Made by a program: the position numbers and the translations under genes
The notes under the pieces: generated by a model
The model's database searches: none
What the model was told of the DNA's origin: nothing
What the model saw: only the letters and a program-made list of their open reading frames with translations
From: Desulfuromonas sp.
Lineage (GTDB): Bacteria; Desulfobacterota; Desulfuromonadia; Desulfuromonadales; Geopsychrobacteraceae
Length of the DNA: 52,119 nucleotides
Direction of reading: 5' to 3'
Assembly (NCBI GenBank): GCA_002869695.1
Contig: PKUD01000014.1
Coordinates: forward strand, 1-52,119
Shown here: piece by piece, positions 1 to 10,100 of the stretch
Layout: each line of letters opens with the position of its first letter
How positions within the stretch are numbered: the first letter of the stretch is position 1

Positions 1-521
<521 letters not shown>

Positions 522-523
522 CT

Positions 524-551
524 ACTTTACCGGAATTCGACGCCAGGACAA
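524..551 (-). promoter_or_regulatory. Possible sigma-70 promoter of the dehydrogenase gene
   Basis: On the minus strand, TTGTCC (-35, 551-546) and TAAAGT (-10, 529-524) are separated by 16 bp. The start codon lies about 27 bp downstream of the -10 element. The match is moderate. Confidence 0.35.
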
Positions 552-697
552 CAGGTTTGCATAAAAAAACAATCCGGACTTCACCAGGCCTGTCTGCTTA
601 CTTTTCAAAGATATGTCTCCTAGGGTTCGGCTTAGGGGTTCGGAGACTTTCCTTGCTCAGCAGGTTGACCAGAAGAGCGATAAGAGTCACAGCCTCG

Positions 698-743
698 CAA
701 CAAGAAAAGCGGAACAGCAACTGCTGTTCCGCTTTTCTTGTTG
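698..743. terminator. Long hairpin between rne and the dehydrogenase gene
   Basis: A perfect 21-bp stem (698-718 with 723-743) surrounds an AACT loop just past the rne stop codon. The A/T-rich outer stem supplies a U-rich 3' arm in either direction, but no separate long T-tract follows. It probably ends rne transcription. Confidence 0.75.
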
Positions 744-761
744 TAATCATTCAAGGCAAAG

Positions 762-3581
762 TCAGTCAGATGTCGAAGACTGTTCCGGTTTCGCCACGGT
801 TTTTTTTCTAGGAGCTCTCCGCTTTGGCTTTGTCTCCGTTTGTTCCGGACCCACCTCAGCTTTACCCTCATCGGGCTTTTTTGCTGGTTTTTTTCGCGGG
901 GCACGCCGTTTCGGCTGTTCCGTGGTCTTGGTTTCATTGGAGCCCGCTCCGATGACATCTTGAGCTGCAGCAGGTTTAGGTATTGACTTACCTTCGGGGC
1001 TTTCTGCCATATCGGCCTGTTCCTGGGGAGCTTGACTCTTCTTTTGCCGTGCTGCTGTTGCTTTGCGGGTCCGTCGTTGAGGCTTCTTCTCGCTCTCAGG
1101 GGCAGCGGGCTCATCTGCGGCAGCTACACCTTTGGGCGATTCAGTTATTTCTTTGTCGGTAGTTTTACGTGGCGCCCGGCGTTTCGGTTTGCTTGCGACC
1201 TTTTCCGTGGCGGTCTCATTTTCTGTCGCGTTTTGCTGCTGGTCCGATTCGGTCTGCGCTTCCTCGGCTGTCGGCTTGGTTTTCCTTCTGGGGCGCCGTT
1301 TCGGTTTTTCTTTGACCGCACCCTGGTCTGCCGCGACCGGTGCTGCGTCTTCCTGGAGGTTGCCGGTCTGCGAAGGCGATTCCTTTGCCGGTGCTGCGAC
1401 CACCTGTTCGGCAACTTTTTTCTGTGCTGATGATCTTCTCGCCGGACGTTTCTTCCGAGCTGATTCGCTTGCCGATTTTTCAGTTATCGGCTGAGTGGGC
1501 TCCGCAGTCGTCTCTGCCTGGCCAGATTCCGCCGGCAATTGCGTATCGGAATCAGCAGCCTTCTGTGCCGGGGATTTTCTTCTCGAGCGTCTCTTCGGTT
1601 TGTTTTCCGGCTCGACCTCACTGGCAGTAACGCGCTCTTCGGGCTTTGAACCGATTTCCTCAGCCGCAGCGGCCTCTTCGGACACATCTTTAGTTTTTGG
1701 CGCAGATGCTTTTCGCGAACTGCGTCGAGGGCGGCGTTTAGTCTGTTTGTTCTCTCCGGCTTCCGTTGACGAATCACCGCTGACCACATCTGCGGCGGGG
1801 AGGGGCTCGGCAGGGCTGTCACCATCAATCGCAGGTTTTTCTCTATCAACTGTTGTCTCTGCGTCGGTTGAGACTTCCTGGTGTTCGATTGTTTCGCGAC
1901 GGTCACTCCGCTTCCGGCGACGCCTTCTGCGCTTGCGGCTGGTCGATTCTTCCGTTGTCACGGGATCATCACCGGCCTCGACGGTAGCTGCTTGCTCGAC
2001 CTCCAATTTTTCCTCGTCCTGTTTGTCCTGCTGCGCCGCAGCAAGTGCACCCTCAATCTGGTTGGCGTGGGATATCGGTGCTGACTCCTCTTCCCGCAGC
2101 TGTTCCCGTTTGTGCAGTTCGACTTCGACCTGCCCGGGAATGAATTCGGGACGGCCCGCAATACTGACCGCGAGGTCGAGCTGTTTTTCCAGGGCAGCCA
2201 GGGCTGAACGCTTGTCATTGAGGAGGTAGGTGGCGACATCGAGAGGTACTCTGGCTTCGACTTTGCCAATCTGCCCTTTTGAGGCCGCGGCATGAAGCTG
2301 GCGGAGCAGGGCGACCGCCTGGGCCTCGACACTTTTGATGCGACCCTTACCCTGGCAGTGAGGACAGTCGAGGTAGGCACCGACACTCAGTGCCGCCTTG
2401 ATCCGCTGTCGACTCATCTCGAGCAGGCCGAACTGGCTGATCCGGCCGACGGTGACCTTTGCCTTGTCGTCCCGCAGGGATTTGCGCAGAACATCCTCAA
2501 CCTCGCGAATTCGTTTGCGATCGCGCATATCGATGAAGTCGATGACGATCAGTCCACCGAGATCGCGCAGACGCAACTGCCGGCCGATTTCCGCGGCTGC
2601 TTCCAGGTTTGTTTTGCCGGCCGTCGCTTCAATGCCGCTTTCGCTGGACATCTTGCCGGAGTTCACATCGATGGCAACCAGCGCCTCGGTCTGATCGATG
2701 ACAATGGAGCCACCGGAGGGGAGCGGAGTCTGGTTGCGGGACAGGCCGTCGATCTGATCCTCTATCTGGTAGCGCGAAAAGATCGGTCTCTTCTCCCGGT
2801 GCTGTTTGACCAGGCTCGCCTGCTCCGGCATGACCAGAGAGAAAAAGTCTTTCGCGTCACGGAAGACACCCGGATCATCGATCAGGACCTCATCCATCTC
2901 ATTGCTGAAATAATCGCGGATTGAACGGATTGCAAGGTTGGATTCCTGGTAGAGCTGGGCCGGGGCTTTGACGTGTTCCTTGCGATTCAGAATTCCCTGG
3001 TAAAGGTTGACCAGGTAGTCGAAATCGCGCTTAAGCTCTTCCGGTTCCTTGCCGATGCCGGCGGTGCGAACGATGTAGCCCATCCGTTCCGGCAAGTCGA
3101 GGGCGGCCATATTTCTCTTTAGTTCTTTACGTTCTTTTTCATCCGATATTTTGCGAGATACGCCTTTGGTTTTGCTGTCGGGCATCAGCACCATGTAGCG
3201 GCCCGGAAGGGAAAGGAATGTGGTCAGGGCAGCGCCCTTGGTCCCCCGTTCCTCTTTCACAATCTGCACCAGAAGTTCCTGCCCCCGCTTGAGGATGTCG
3301 TTGATGCGCGGGCGGTTGCGGATATCCAGGTTCTCTTTGTCCGGATACAGGTTCGGATGGATTTCGCCGATCTGCAGGAAGCCCATTTTTTCAGCACCAT
3401 AATCGACGAAGGCGGCCTGCAATCCGGGTTCAACCCGGACGACAACCGCCTTGTAGATATTGCCTTTGGTCTGTTCCTGCCCAGCGATCTCGATGTCGAG
3501 TTCGCTGAGAATTCCGTCAACAACAATCGCCACCCGATTTTCCTCCGGGTGGGAGGCATTGATCAACATTTTCTTACTCAT
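762..3581 (-). CDS. rne: Ribonuclease E/G with long repetitive basic C-terminal tail
   Basis: This is an endoribonuclease of the RNase E/G family, which acts in mRNA decay and rRNA/tRNA maturation. The N-terminal half (about 1-500) is canonical: an S1 RNA-binding region (about 35-120), a DNase I-like catalytic part with Asp305 in DVNSGK and Asp348 in DFIDM, and a zinc-link CPHC at about 406-409. The remaining 430 residues are low-complexity, alternating acidic Glu/Ala-rich linkers with repeated basic blocks such as KPKRRAPRK. This tail replaces the degradosome scaffold of E. coli RNase E and probably binds RNA or partners (inference). An AAAGG lies upstream of the ATG. The start overlaps the TGA of a small upstream frame (ATGA), suggesting translational coupling. 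Confidence 0.95.
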   Translation of the reverse strand: MSKKMLINASHPEENRVAIVVDGILSELDIEIAGQEQTKGNIYKAVVVRVEPGLQAAFVDYGAEKMGFLQIGEIHPNLYPDKENLDIRNRPRINDILKRGQELLVQIVKEERGTKGAALTTFLSLPGRYMVLMPDSKTKGVSRKISDEKERKELKRNMAALDLPERMGYIVRTAGIGKEPEELKRDFDYLVNLYQGILNRKEHVKAPAQLYQESNLAIRSIRDYFSNEMDEVLIDDPGVFRDAKDFFSLVMPEQASLVKQHREKRPIFSRYQIEDQIDGLSRNQTPLPSGGSIVIDQTEALVAIDVNSGKMSSESGIEATAGKTNLEAAAEIGRQLRLRDLGGLIVIDFIDMRDRKRIREVEDVLRKSLRDDKAKVTVGRISQFGLLEMSRQRIKAALSVGAYLDCPHCQGKGRIKSVEAQAVALLRQLHAAASKGQIGKVEARVPLDVATYLLNDKRSALAALEKQLDLAVSIAGRPEFIPGQVEVELHKREQLREEESAPISHANQIEGALAAAQQDKQDEEKLEVEQAATVEAGDDPVTTEESTSRKRRRRRRKRSDRRETIEHQEVSTDAETTVDREKPAIDGDSPAEPLPAADVVSGDSSTEAGENKQTKRRPRRSSRKASAPKTKDVSEEAAAAEEIGSKPEERVTASEVEPENKPKRRSRRKSPAQKAADSDTQLPAESGQAETTAEPTQPITEKSASESARKKRPARRSSAQKKVAEQVVAAPAKESPSQTGNLQEDAAPVAADQGAVKEKPKRRPRRKTKPTAEEAQTESDQQQNATENETATEKVASKPKRRAPRKTTDKEITESPKGVAAADEPAAPESEKKPQRRTRKATAARQKKSQAPQEQADMAESPEGKSIPKPAAAQDVIGAGSNETKTTEQPKRRAPRKKPAKKPDEGKAEVGPEQTETKPKRRAPRKKTVAKPEQSSTSD

Positions 3582-3830
3582 TGTAAACCTTTCTCGCCGC
3601 TAAGTGCAGCACCCCCGGTATCCTCAGGACTTTGGACCGCACCGCCAGCAGCGGGGTCTCCGTCTTGGGTCTTCGGGATAACTTTGTTGAAACCAACTGG
3701 TCTCGCGGCAGCTCCCATTGAGTTGCCGTAGTAACCTTTTTGCCCATTTAATCCGGGCTTCTTTCAATCCGGGCACCTCGACGCTGAGTGCGGAGTTGTC
3801 CGGTAAAAAGCTTATATCACCGTATAGCAT
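3578..3830 (-). pseudogene. Small coupled reading frame upstream of rne, apparently frameshifted
   Basis: Two frames on the minus strand join into one plausible protein. The upstream frame (from ATG at 3830) reads MLYGDISFLPDN...VEVPG. The downstream frame reads GLNGQKGYYGNSMGAAARP...EKGLQ and stops at a TGA overlapping the rne ATG. The downstream frame has coding-like RNY codon composition. The two frames meet at a direct repeat of 9 bases (3750-3758 and 3766-3774, period 16). Removing one 16-bp unit fuses them into about 78 residues. The intact fallback is a 46-residue frame starting at ATG 3718. Family unknown. It may be a relic, a leader frame or a chance frame. Confidence 0.35.
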
Positions 3831-3955
3831 AGCAGAGTTCTTAACGTTTAGGAATCGCTAAAGAAGTGCGCATATGGATTTCTTTCATATGGGAAGACTC
3901 TTGATGTTTTCTGTCGAATGTCTGGCGCAGGAGGGATGCAGGATATTCAACGAAG

Positions 3956-3979
3956 CAAATGTAGAATATTCTACATTTG
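3956..3979. promoter_or_regulatory. Perfect 24-bp palindrome, probable regulator binding site
   Basis: Every base of 3956-3979 pairs symmetrically about the centre at 3967/3968 (core GTAGAATATTCTAC). It lies about 95 bp upstream of the start point predicted from the sigma-54-like promoter at 4038-4053, a usual distance for an enhancer-binding protein site. It precedes a metal efflux operon, so a metal-responsive regulator is the likely ligand (inference). Confidence 0.6.
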
Positions 3980-4037
3980 TGCATTTATCCCCTCTTTGTG
4001 TAGCCGTAACCTACTTAAAATAAAGAGGAAAATTTCT

Positions 4038-4053
4038 TGGCACAACAATTGTG
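4038..4053 (+). promoter_or_regulatory. Sigma-54-like (-24/-12) promoter of the metal efflux operon
   Basis: TGGCAC at 4038-4043 is followed after five bases by TTGTG at 4049-4053. The GG and the -12 dinucleotide are ten bases apart, as in sigma-54 promoters. The -12 dinucleotide is GT instead of the preferred GC, which weakens the call. No good sigma-70 pair was seen in the same place. Confidence 0.45.
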
Positions 4054-4106
4054 ATAAGGATTGGTACAGTGAAAATTATCTCTTGCCGACAGGAAAGGGG
4101 GACGTC

Positions 4107-4250
4107 ATGAAAACGCTTGCAACTTGGTCCGTTCTTGGTCTGGTTCTGCTTTTGTTGACAGCCTGCGCTGCAACGACCGGTGGAGAGGACATCAGGGTGA
4201 AGTGTCCATCCTGTGGTTATGAATTTGACGTCGATAGATACGGACATTAA
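4107..4250 (+). CDS. Tiny lipoprotein with CPSCG motif, first gene of efflux operon
   Basis: This 47-residue product has a lipoprotein signal peptide ending in LLLLLTAC, so Cys20 is the probable lipidated residue. The mature part is only about 28 residues and contains one CPSCG knuckle, a half zinc-ribbon able to bind a soft metal with two thiols. The ATG follows AGGAAAGGGG. It lies downstream of the palindrome/sigma-54-like promoter and upstream of the CusC-like gene, with a terminator-like hairpin between them. It could act as a small metal-binding or sensing lipoprotein for the efflux system (inference). I do not recognise a named family. Confidence 0.75.
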   Translation: MKTLATWSVLGLVLLLLTACAATTGGEDIRVKCPSCGYEFDVDRYGH

Positions 4251-4270
4251 TCAACCTATGAATAATAACC

Positions 4271-4321
4271 AAAAGGGGCTGTTCGGTGTGTGGGACTCTC
4301 TGGGGCAGCCCCCCTTTTTTT
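4271..4321 (+). terminator. Terminator/attenuator between the small lipoprotein and cusC
   Basis: GGGGCTG (4275-4281) pairs with CAGCCCC (4306-4312), and C residues plus a run of seven T follow. It looks like an intrinsic terminator inside the operon. It may let the lipoprotein be made in excess over the efflux pump. Confidence 0.7.
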
Positions 4322-4341
4322 GTGATCCGGTGGTTAAGAGG

Positions 4342-5634
4342 ATGAAAAGGGTATCCATCTATTCTGTCTTTTTATGTCTTGCTGCTATCAGTGCGCCGGC
4401 AAGTATACTTGCGACCGAGCCAGTTCCCTTGGCCCAACTGCTTGAAGACGCCGACCGGAAGAACCCAGGATTGTTGGCAGCTCATGCGCAGGTATCTGTT
4501 GCTGAAAGTAAAATCGACCAGGTGACCTCACTGCAGGACCCGGTCCTCTCTCTGGCTCTCTCCAATTATCCGATCGACGAGCTGAAATCCGATGTGACCC
4601 CCATGACCGGCAACGAAGTGCGCCTGGCGCAGAAATTACCCTTTCCTGGCAAACTGGACGCCAAGGGCAGAATCGCTGCGCAGAAAAGCCGCTGGTTTAT
4701 CTCGGCCTACCAGGATGCCAGGCTGCAGGTTCGTCGTCAGGTTAAGGATGCATGGTACCGATTGCTGTTCCAGCAACAGGCGATTGATCTGACCAACCGC
4801 AACCTGGAGCTGTTGGATGATTTTATCATCATGACTGAAACCCGTTACGAGGTCGGAAAAGGCTTGCAGCAAAATGTTTTGAAAGCTCATTTGCAACGTT
4901 CCAGACAAATGGACAAGCTGATCGAGTTACAGCAGCAACAGCAGACGACTCTGGCGGAACTGAACAGCTTGGCCGGGCGGGAAACTGATCAGCCGATCGA
5001 CATTGCAGGTCAGTCAAAGCCCTCTGGGAAGGACTATTCACTGGCGGAGCTGCACCGGCAGGCTGAACTAAATCGACCTATGTTTGCGGCATTTGCCGCC
5101 TTGATTGATCAGTACAGGGAACAGCGAAAGCTGGCGGAACTTGACTCCCGTCCGGACGTCACCGTCTGGGCCGGATACCGCTGGCGGGACGACGGACTCG
5201 TCGATGGTGGCACCGATTTCGCCAGCGCCGGAGTCAGCTTTAACCTGCCGGTTTACCGCGGTCGGATTGCCGCCGGGATTGCTGAAGCCGATTCCTCGCT
5301 TCGCTTGGCGTATCAGAAACGCAACGATTTCGATAACAAGGTCAAGCTCACGATCCATCAGGCGCTGGTCAGCTTCCAGCAGGCCTCCAAGCTCGCGGCA
5401 CTTTACCGGGACGGTATCCTGCCTCAGGCCGAGCAGACCTTTCAGGCGACCCTGAGTGCTTACCAGGTGGACAAGGCCGATTTCCTCAGCCTGCTCGAGT
5501 CCCTGACGAGCCTCTACCGAACCGAGATCGATTATGCGCGTACGCTCAGCGATCAGTTGCGCAGCAAGGCCCGGATCGAGGCTGCCGCCGGGTTGGAGCT
5601 CGATCAATTGCCGCCGTCACCGATTGAAGAATAG
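4342..5634 (+). CDS. Outer-membrane efflux channel, TolC/CusC-like
   Basis: This 430-residue product is an outer membrane factor forming the trans-periplasmic channel of an RND pump. An N-terminal signal peptide (about 1-24, ending near ILATEP) is followed by two long helical repeats typical of OEP/TolC proteins. There is no clear lipobox, unlike E. coli CusC. An open frame extends further upstream (to 4213), but ATG 4342, preceded by a purine-rich AAGAGG, gives the signal peptide at the true N-terminus. The gene is 8 bp from the adaptor gene, so the partner proteins are the CusB- and CusA-like products downstream. Confidence 0.9.
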   Translation: MKRVSIYSVFLCLAAISAPASILATEPVPLAQLLEDADRKNPGLLAAHAQVSVAESKIDQVTSLQDPVLSLALSNYPIDELKSDVTPMTGNEVRLAQKLPFPGKLDAKGRIAAQKSRWFISAYQDARLQVRRQVKDAWYRLLFQQQAIDLTNRNLELLDDFIIMTETRYEVGKGLQQNVLKAHLQRSRQMDKLIELQQQQQTTLAELNSLAGRETDQPIDIAGQSKPSGKDYSLAELHRQAELNRPMFAAFAALIDQYREQRKLAELDSRPDVTVWAGYRWRDDGLVDGGTDFASAGVSFNLPVYRGRIAAGIAEADSSLRLAYQKRNDFDNKVKLTIHQALVSFQQASKLAALYRDGILPQAEQTFQATLSAYQVDKADFLSLLESLTSLYRTEIDYARTLSDQLRSKARIEAAAGLELDQLPPSPIEE

Positions 5635-5642
5635 GGACTGTC

Positions 5643-7154
5643 ATGAATCATCTTCTGAAAACACTACTTTACCTGAGTCTGGCAGTACTGCTGGTCAGCG
5701 GCCACCCGGTGCTCTCCGGGCCGAGTTATTCACCCGCCGGCTCCGGTCACAGCCACGCAGCAGATGACGGAGCCAATCCTGATGATGGGACCAAGTATAC
5801 CTGCGGCATGCATCCGATGATTATTGTCGATGAGCCGGGCAGCTGTCCGATCTGCGGCATGGACCTGACGCCATTAAAAGCAGGAACCGGTGGAAGTGGA
5901 AGCTCGGTTGCCCAAGGTGAGCGCAAGATCAAGTACTGGCAGGCACCGATGGACCCGACTTATATCCGTGATGATCCCGGCAAGTCGCCGATGGGGATGG
6001 ACCTGATCCCGGTCTATGAAGATGAGGCGACCGGTGGAGCAATGATTACCATTGATCCAACGACTATCCAGAACATGGGAGTGCGCACCGCGGCAGTTAC
6101 CCGTGGTGATCTGTCGCGAACCATTCGTACCGTCGGCCTGGTCAGTTACGAGGAGCCAACGCAGTATGTTGTCAACGCCAAGATTGCCGGCTGGGTGGAA
6201 AAACTCCATGTCTCCGAGACCGGCCAGCAGCTGAAAAAAGGTCAGCCGCTTCTGGAGATCTACAGTCCTGAACTGGTCACTGCCCAGCAGGAACTGTTGC
6301 TGGCACGTGATAACCATGATTCCCTGAAAGAGAGCAGTTTTAAGCAGATTGCCGACAGCTCACGCCGGCTGCTCGAAGCCTCGCGCAAGCGGCTGCAGCT
6401 CTGGGATGTCAGCCCCGAGCAGATTGCCCGTTTGGAACAGACCGGTGAGGTGCGCAAGACCGTCACCCTTTACGCCCCCTATAACGGCATCGTCACCATG
6501 AAAATGGTCAACGAGGGGATGTACGTCAAGCCGGGGATGACCCTGCTCAACCTGGCCGACATCTCCAGGGTCTGGGTGCTGGCCGATCTTTACGAATATC
6601 AGCTCCCCTGGGTCAAGCCGGGGCAGGAGGCCAGGGTGGTGCTGCCCTATGTGAAGGATCGCAGCTTCGATGCCCGAATAAGTTACCTCTACCCCTATGT
6701 TGAAGGGAAGACCCGCACCGTCAAGGCACGCATCGAGCTGGACAACGCAGACTTTGAGCTGCGTCCGGATATGTACGTCAGTGTCTATATGGAGGGAGAA
6801 AAGGTCACTGACGCTCTGCTGATACCCCAAGAAGCGGTCCTGCATTCCGGTGAAAAAAAGACCGTCTTTGTCGCGCTGTCTGGTGGCCGTTTTGAGCCGC
6901 GACTGGTCAAGACCGGGTTGCAGGGAGAAGACGGCCACGTTGAGATTGTTCAGGGCCTGTTCGAGGGGGAACAGGTGGTGACCAGTGCCCAGTTCATGCT
7001 CGATTCGGAGAGCAAGCTGCGCGAAGCGATCCAGAAAATGCTCAACCCGACCCGGGCCGAGACGCCTGAAGCAGCGACGGATGACGATCCGGACGATCTG
7101 TTTGGTGACGAAGAGCCTGCAGATAAGGAAAACCTGGAAGATCTTTTCAACTAA
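5643..7154 (+). CDS. cusB: RND periplasmic adaptor, CusB-like, with heavy-metal-binding domains
   Basis: This 503-residue membrane fusion protein links the inner-membrane pump to the outer-membrane channel. After a signal peptide there is a heavy-metal-binding knuckle (YTCGMHPMIIVDEPGSCPICG, about residues 52-75). A second, cysteine-less copy follows (about 98-125, QAPMDPTYIRDDPGKSPMGM). The rest has barrel-sandwich, helical hairpin and beta-barrel regions (about 145-440) and an acidic tail. Duplicated Met/Cys knuckles at the N-terminus fit delivery of copper or silver to the pump. The second copy retains Met but lost both Cys pairs. The gene is the second of three pump genes. Confidence 0.93.
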   Translation: MNHLLKTLLYLSLAVLLVSGHPVLSGPSYSPAGSGHSHAADDGANPDDGTKYTCGMHPMIIVDEPGSCPICGMDLTPLKAGTGGSGSSVAQGERKIKYWQAPMDPTYIRDDPGKSPMGMDLIPVYEDEATGGAMITIDPTTIQNMGVRTAAVTRGDLSRTIRTVGLVSYEEPTQYVVNAKIAGWVEKLHVSETGQQLKKGQPLLEIYSPELVTAQQELLLARDNHDSLKESSFKQIADSSRRLLEASRKRLQLWDVSPEQIARLEQTGEVRKTVTLYAPYNGIVTMKMVNEGMYVKPGMTLLNLADISRVWVLADLYEYQLPWVKPGQEARVVLPYVKDRSFDARISYLYPYVEGKTRTVKARIELDNADFELRPDMYVSVYMEGEKVTDALLIPQEAVLHSGEKKTVFVALSGGRFEPRLVKTGLQGEDGHVEIVQGLFEGEQVVTSAQFMLDSESKLREAIQKMLNPTRAETPEAATDDDPDDLFGDEEPADKENLEDLFN

Positions 7155-7190
7155 TCGACCGACACCGGTCTGGCGACAGGGTAAATACCG

Positions 7191-10100
7191 ATGCTGGAAA
7201 AACTTATTGAATGGTCGATCACAAATAAATTCATGGTGGTGCTGCTGACATTCTTCGTGATTGTCGGCGGCATCTACGCCTTGAAAAACACCCCGCTCGA
7301 TGCCATCCCCGACCTTTCGGATGTGCAGGTGATTGTCTTTACCGAGTATCCGGGGCAAGCGCCGCAAGTTGTCGAGGACCAGGTCACTTATCCGCTGACC
7401 ACCCAGATGCTGGCGGTGCCGCAGGCAAAAACCGTGCGCGGCTATTCTTTCTTCGGCCTCTCTTTTGTCTATATCATCTTCGAAGACGGAACCGATCTCT
7501 ACTGGGCTCGTTCACGTGTTCTGGAATATCTGAATTATGCCGCAGGCCGGCTGCCGCAAGGCGTGAACCCGAGTCTCGGACCGGATGCAACCGGGGTCGG
7601 CTGGGTCTATGAGTATGTGCTGGAAAGCGACCGGCACGATCTGCAGCAGCTGCGGTCATTGCAGGACTGGTTCCTGCGTTACGAGCTGACTTCGGTCAAC
7701 GGTGTTGCCGAGGTTGCTTCGATCGGCGGCTATGTCAAGCAATATCAGGTCGAGGTCGATCCTGACCGGTTGCTTGCCTACAATATCGGCATTCCGAAAA
7801 TCCGTATGGCCATCAAGCAGAGCAACAACGATGTCGGCGGACGATTGGTGGAGATGGCCGAAACCGAATTCATGGTCCGCGGGCTGGGGTATATCAAGTC
7901 GATTGAAGACCTGGAAATGGTCGTGGTCGGCAATGATGGCCGGGGGACACCGATCCTGCTGCGCGACGTGGCGCGGGTGAGTATCGGTCCAGAACTGCGG
8001 CGGGGTGCGGCTGAACTGGACGGCCAGGGGGAAGCGGTCGGTGGCGTGGTCATCATGCGCTATGGTGGTAACGCCCTGAAGACCATTGAGAACGTCAAAC
8101 AGAAACTGGAAGAACTGCAGGCCGGTCTGCCTGCCGGGGTGACTATCAAGCCGGTCTACGACCGGAGCGGACTTATCGAGCGGGCGGTCGACAATCTGAC
8201 CGAGAAACTGATCGAAGAGAGCATCGTCGTCGCGGTGGTCACGGCGCTGTTCCTGTTTCACCTGTCCAGTTCTCTGGTCGCTATCCTGACTCTGCCTATC
8301 GCGATTCTGATGGCCTTCATAGTCATGTATGCTCAGGGGATCAATGCCAATATCATGAGCCTGGGCGGGATCGCCATCGCCATCGGTGCGATGATCGATG
8401 CCGCAATTATCATGATTGAAAACGCCCATAAACATCTTGAGCGTGATCGTGGGAAAAAGAGCCACTGGGCCATTATCACCGCCTCTTGCAAAGAGGTCGG
8501 GCCTTCATTGTTCTACGCACTGCTGGTCATCACCGTCTCCTTTTTTCCGGTCTTTAGCCTGGGCGAGCAGTCGGGCCGGATGTTCAAGCCACTCGCCTAT
8601 ACCAAGACCTACGCCATGGCCGCCGGTGCGCTGCTGTCGGTGACCCTGGTTCCGGTGCTGCTCGGCTGGTTCGTGCGCGGCAAGATTCCTGACGAGCACA
8701 AAAATCCGATCAATCGTTTCCTGATCTGGGTATATAACCCGATGGTCGATTTCGTTATCAAGTGGCGCAAGACAGTGCTGGTCGTCGCTCTGCTGATCAC
8801 GGTCTCGATCATCGTTCCGATCCAGAAGATGGGTTCGGAGTTTATGCCTCCTCTCTACGAGGGCGATCTGCTCTATATGCCGACCACCCTGCCGGGGATT
8901 TCGATCACCAAGGCCAAGGAATTGCTCCAGCAGACCGACAAGATTATCTCCCAGTTCCCGGAGGTTGAACGGGTTTTTGGCAAGGTCGGACGGGCTGAAA
9001 CGGCAACCGATCCGGCACCGCTGGCGATGCTTGAAACCACCATCATGCTCAAGCCCGAATCGGAGTGGCGTATCGTGCCGAAGCAGCGTTTCTACTCCGC
9101 CTGGTCGGAAGACTTTGAGTGGGCGAAAAAGCCATTAAGAGTCGTCTGGCCTGAGCAGGGCCCCATCGATGTTGAAGAGCTTAAAACCGAGCTGAACAAC
9201 GCGATCAAGTTCCCGGGGTTGACCAACGCCTGGACCATGCCGATCAAGACCCGTATCGACATGCTTTCGACCGGGATCAAAACCCCGGTCGGCATCAAGG
9301 TGATGGGGGATGATCTGGCAGTATTGTCGCGGATCGGTGAGGAGATCGAGGCGGTGGTCCGCGAGATCCCCGGGACCCTGAGTGCCTTCTCCGAGCGGGT
9401 GGTCGGCGGCAACTATTTCGATTTTGAAATCGATCGGAACGCGGTGGCCCGTTACGGTCTGACTGTTGGCGATGTCCAGGATACGATCAAGTCGGCGATC
9501 GGTGGAATGAACGTTTCCCAGACGGTTGAGGGGCTCGAGCGCTATCCGATCAATATCCGCTACGCCCGGGATTACCGGAATGATCTGCCGTCGCTGGAGC
9601 GGGTGCTGATCCCGACGCCGAGCGGTCAGCATATCCCGATCTCGCAGGTCGCCGAGATAAAGATCAAGAAGGGCCCGCCGGGGATCAAGAGCGAGAATGC
9701 CCGGCGCACAGCCTGGGTGTATGTCGACCTTAAGGGTGTCGATGTTGGCAGCTATGTCAAGCAGGCGCAAGCCGTGGTGAACGAGAAGATCAAGCTGCCG
9801 GCAGGTTACAATATCGTCTGGAGCGGCCAGTACGAATACATGCAGGCGGCAGCAGCCAAGCTCAAGGTGGTGATTCCGCTGACCTTGCTGATTATCTTTG
9901 TCATTATCTATGTCAGCACCAAATCGATTATCAAGACCGGCATTATCTTTGTCGCCCTGCCGCTGTCGCTGGTCGGTTGCTTCTGGTTTCTCTGGCTGCT
10001 TGAATACAATATGTCGGTGGCGGTCTGGGTCGGGATTATCGCTCTGGCAGGAATCTCGGCGGAAACCGGGGTGGTTATGCTGCTCTATCTCGACCTGGCC

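Noticed and set aside
632-2229. Several long open frames on the plus strand opposite rne (and one on the minus strand in another frame)
   Set aside because: They mirror the low-complexity Lys/Arg/Glu/Ala tail of RNase E and have biased, repetitive composition without start signals or homology-like motifs.
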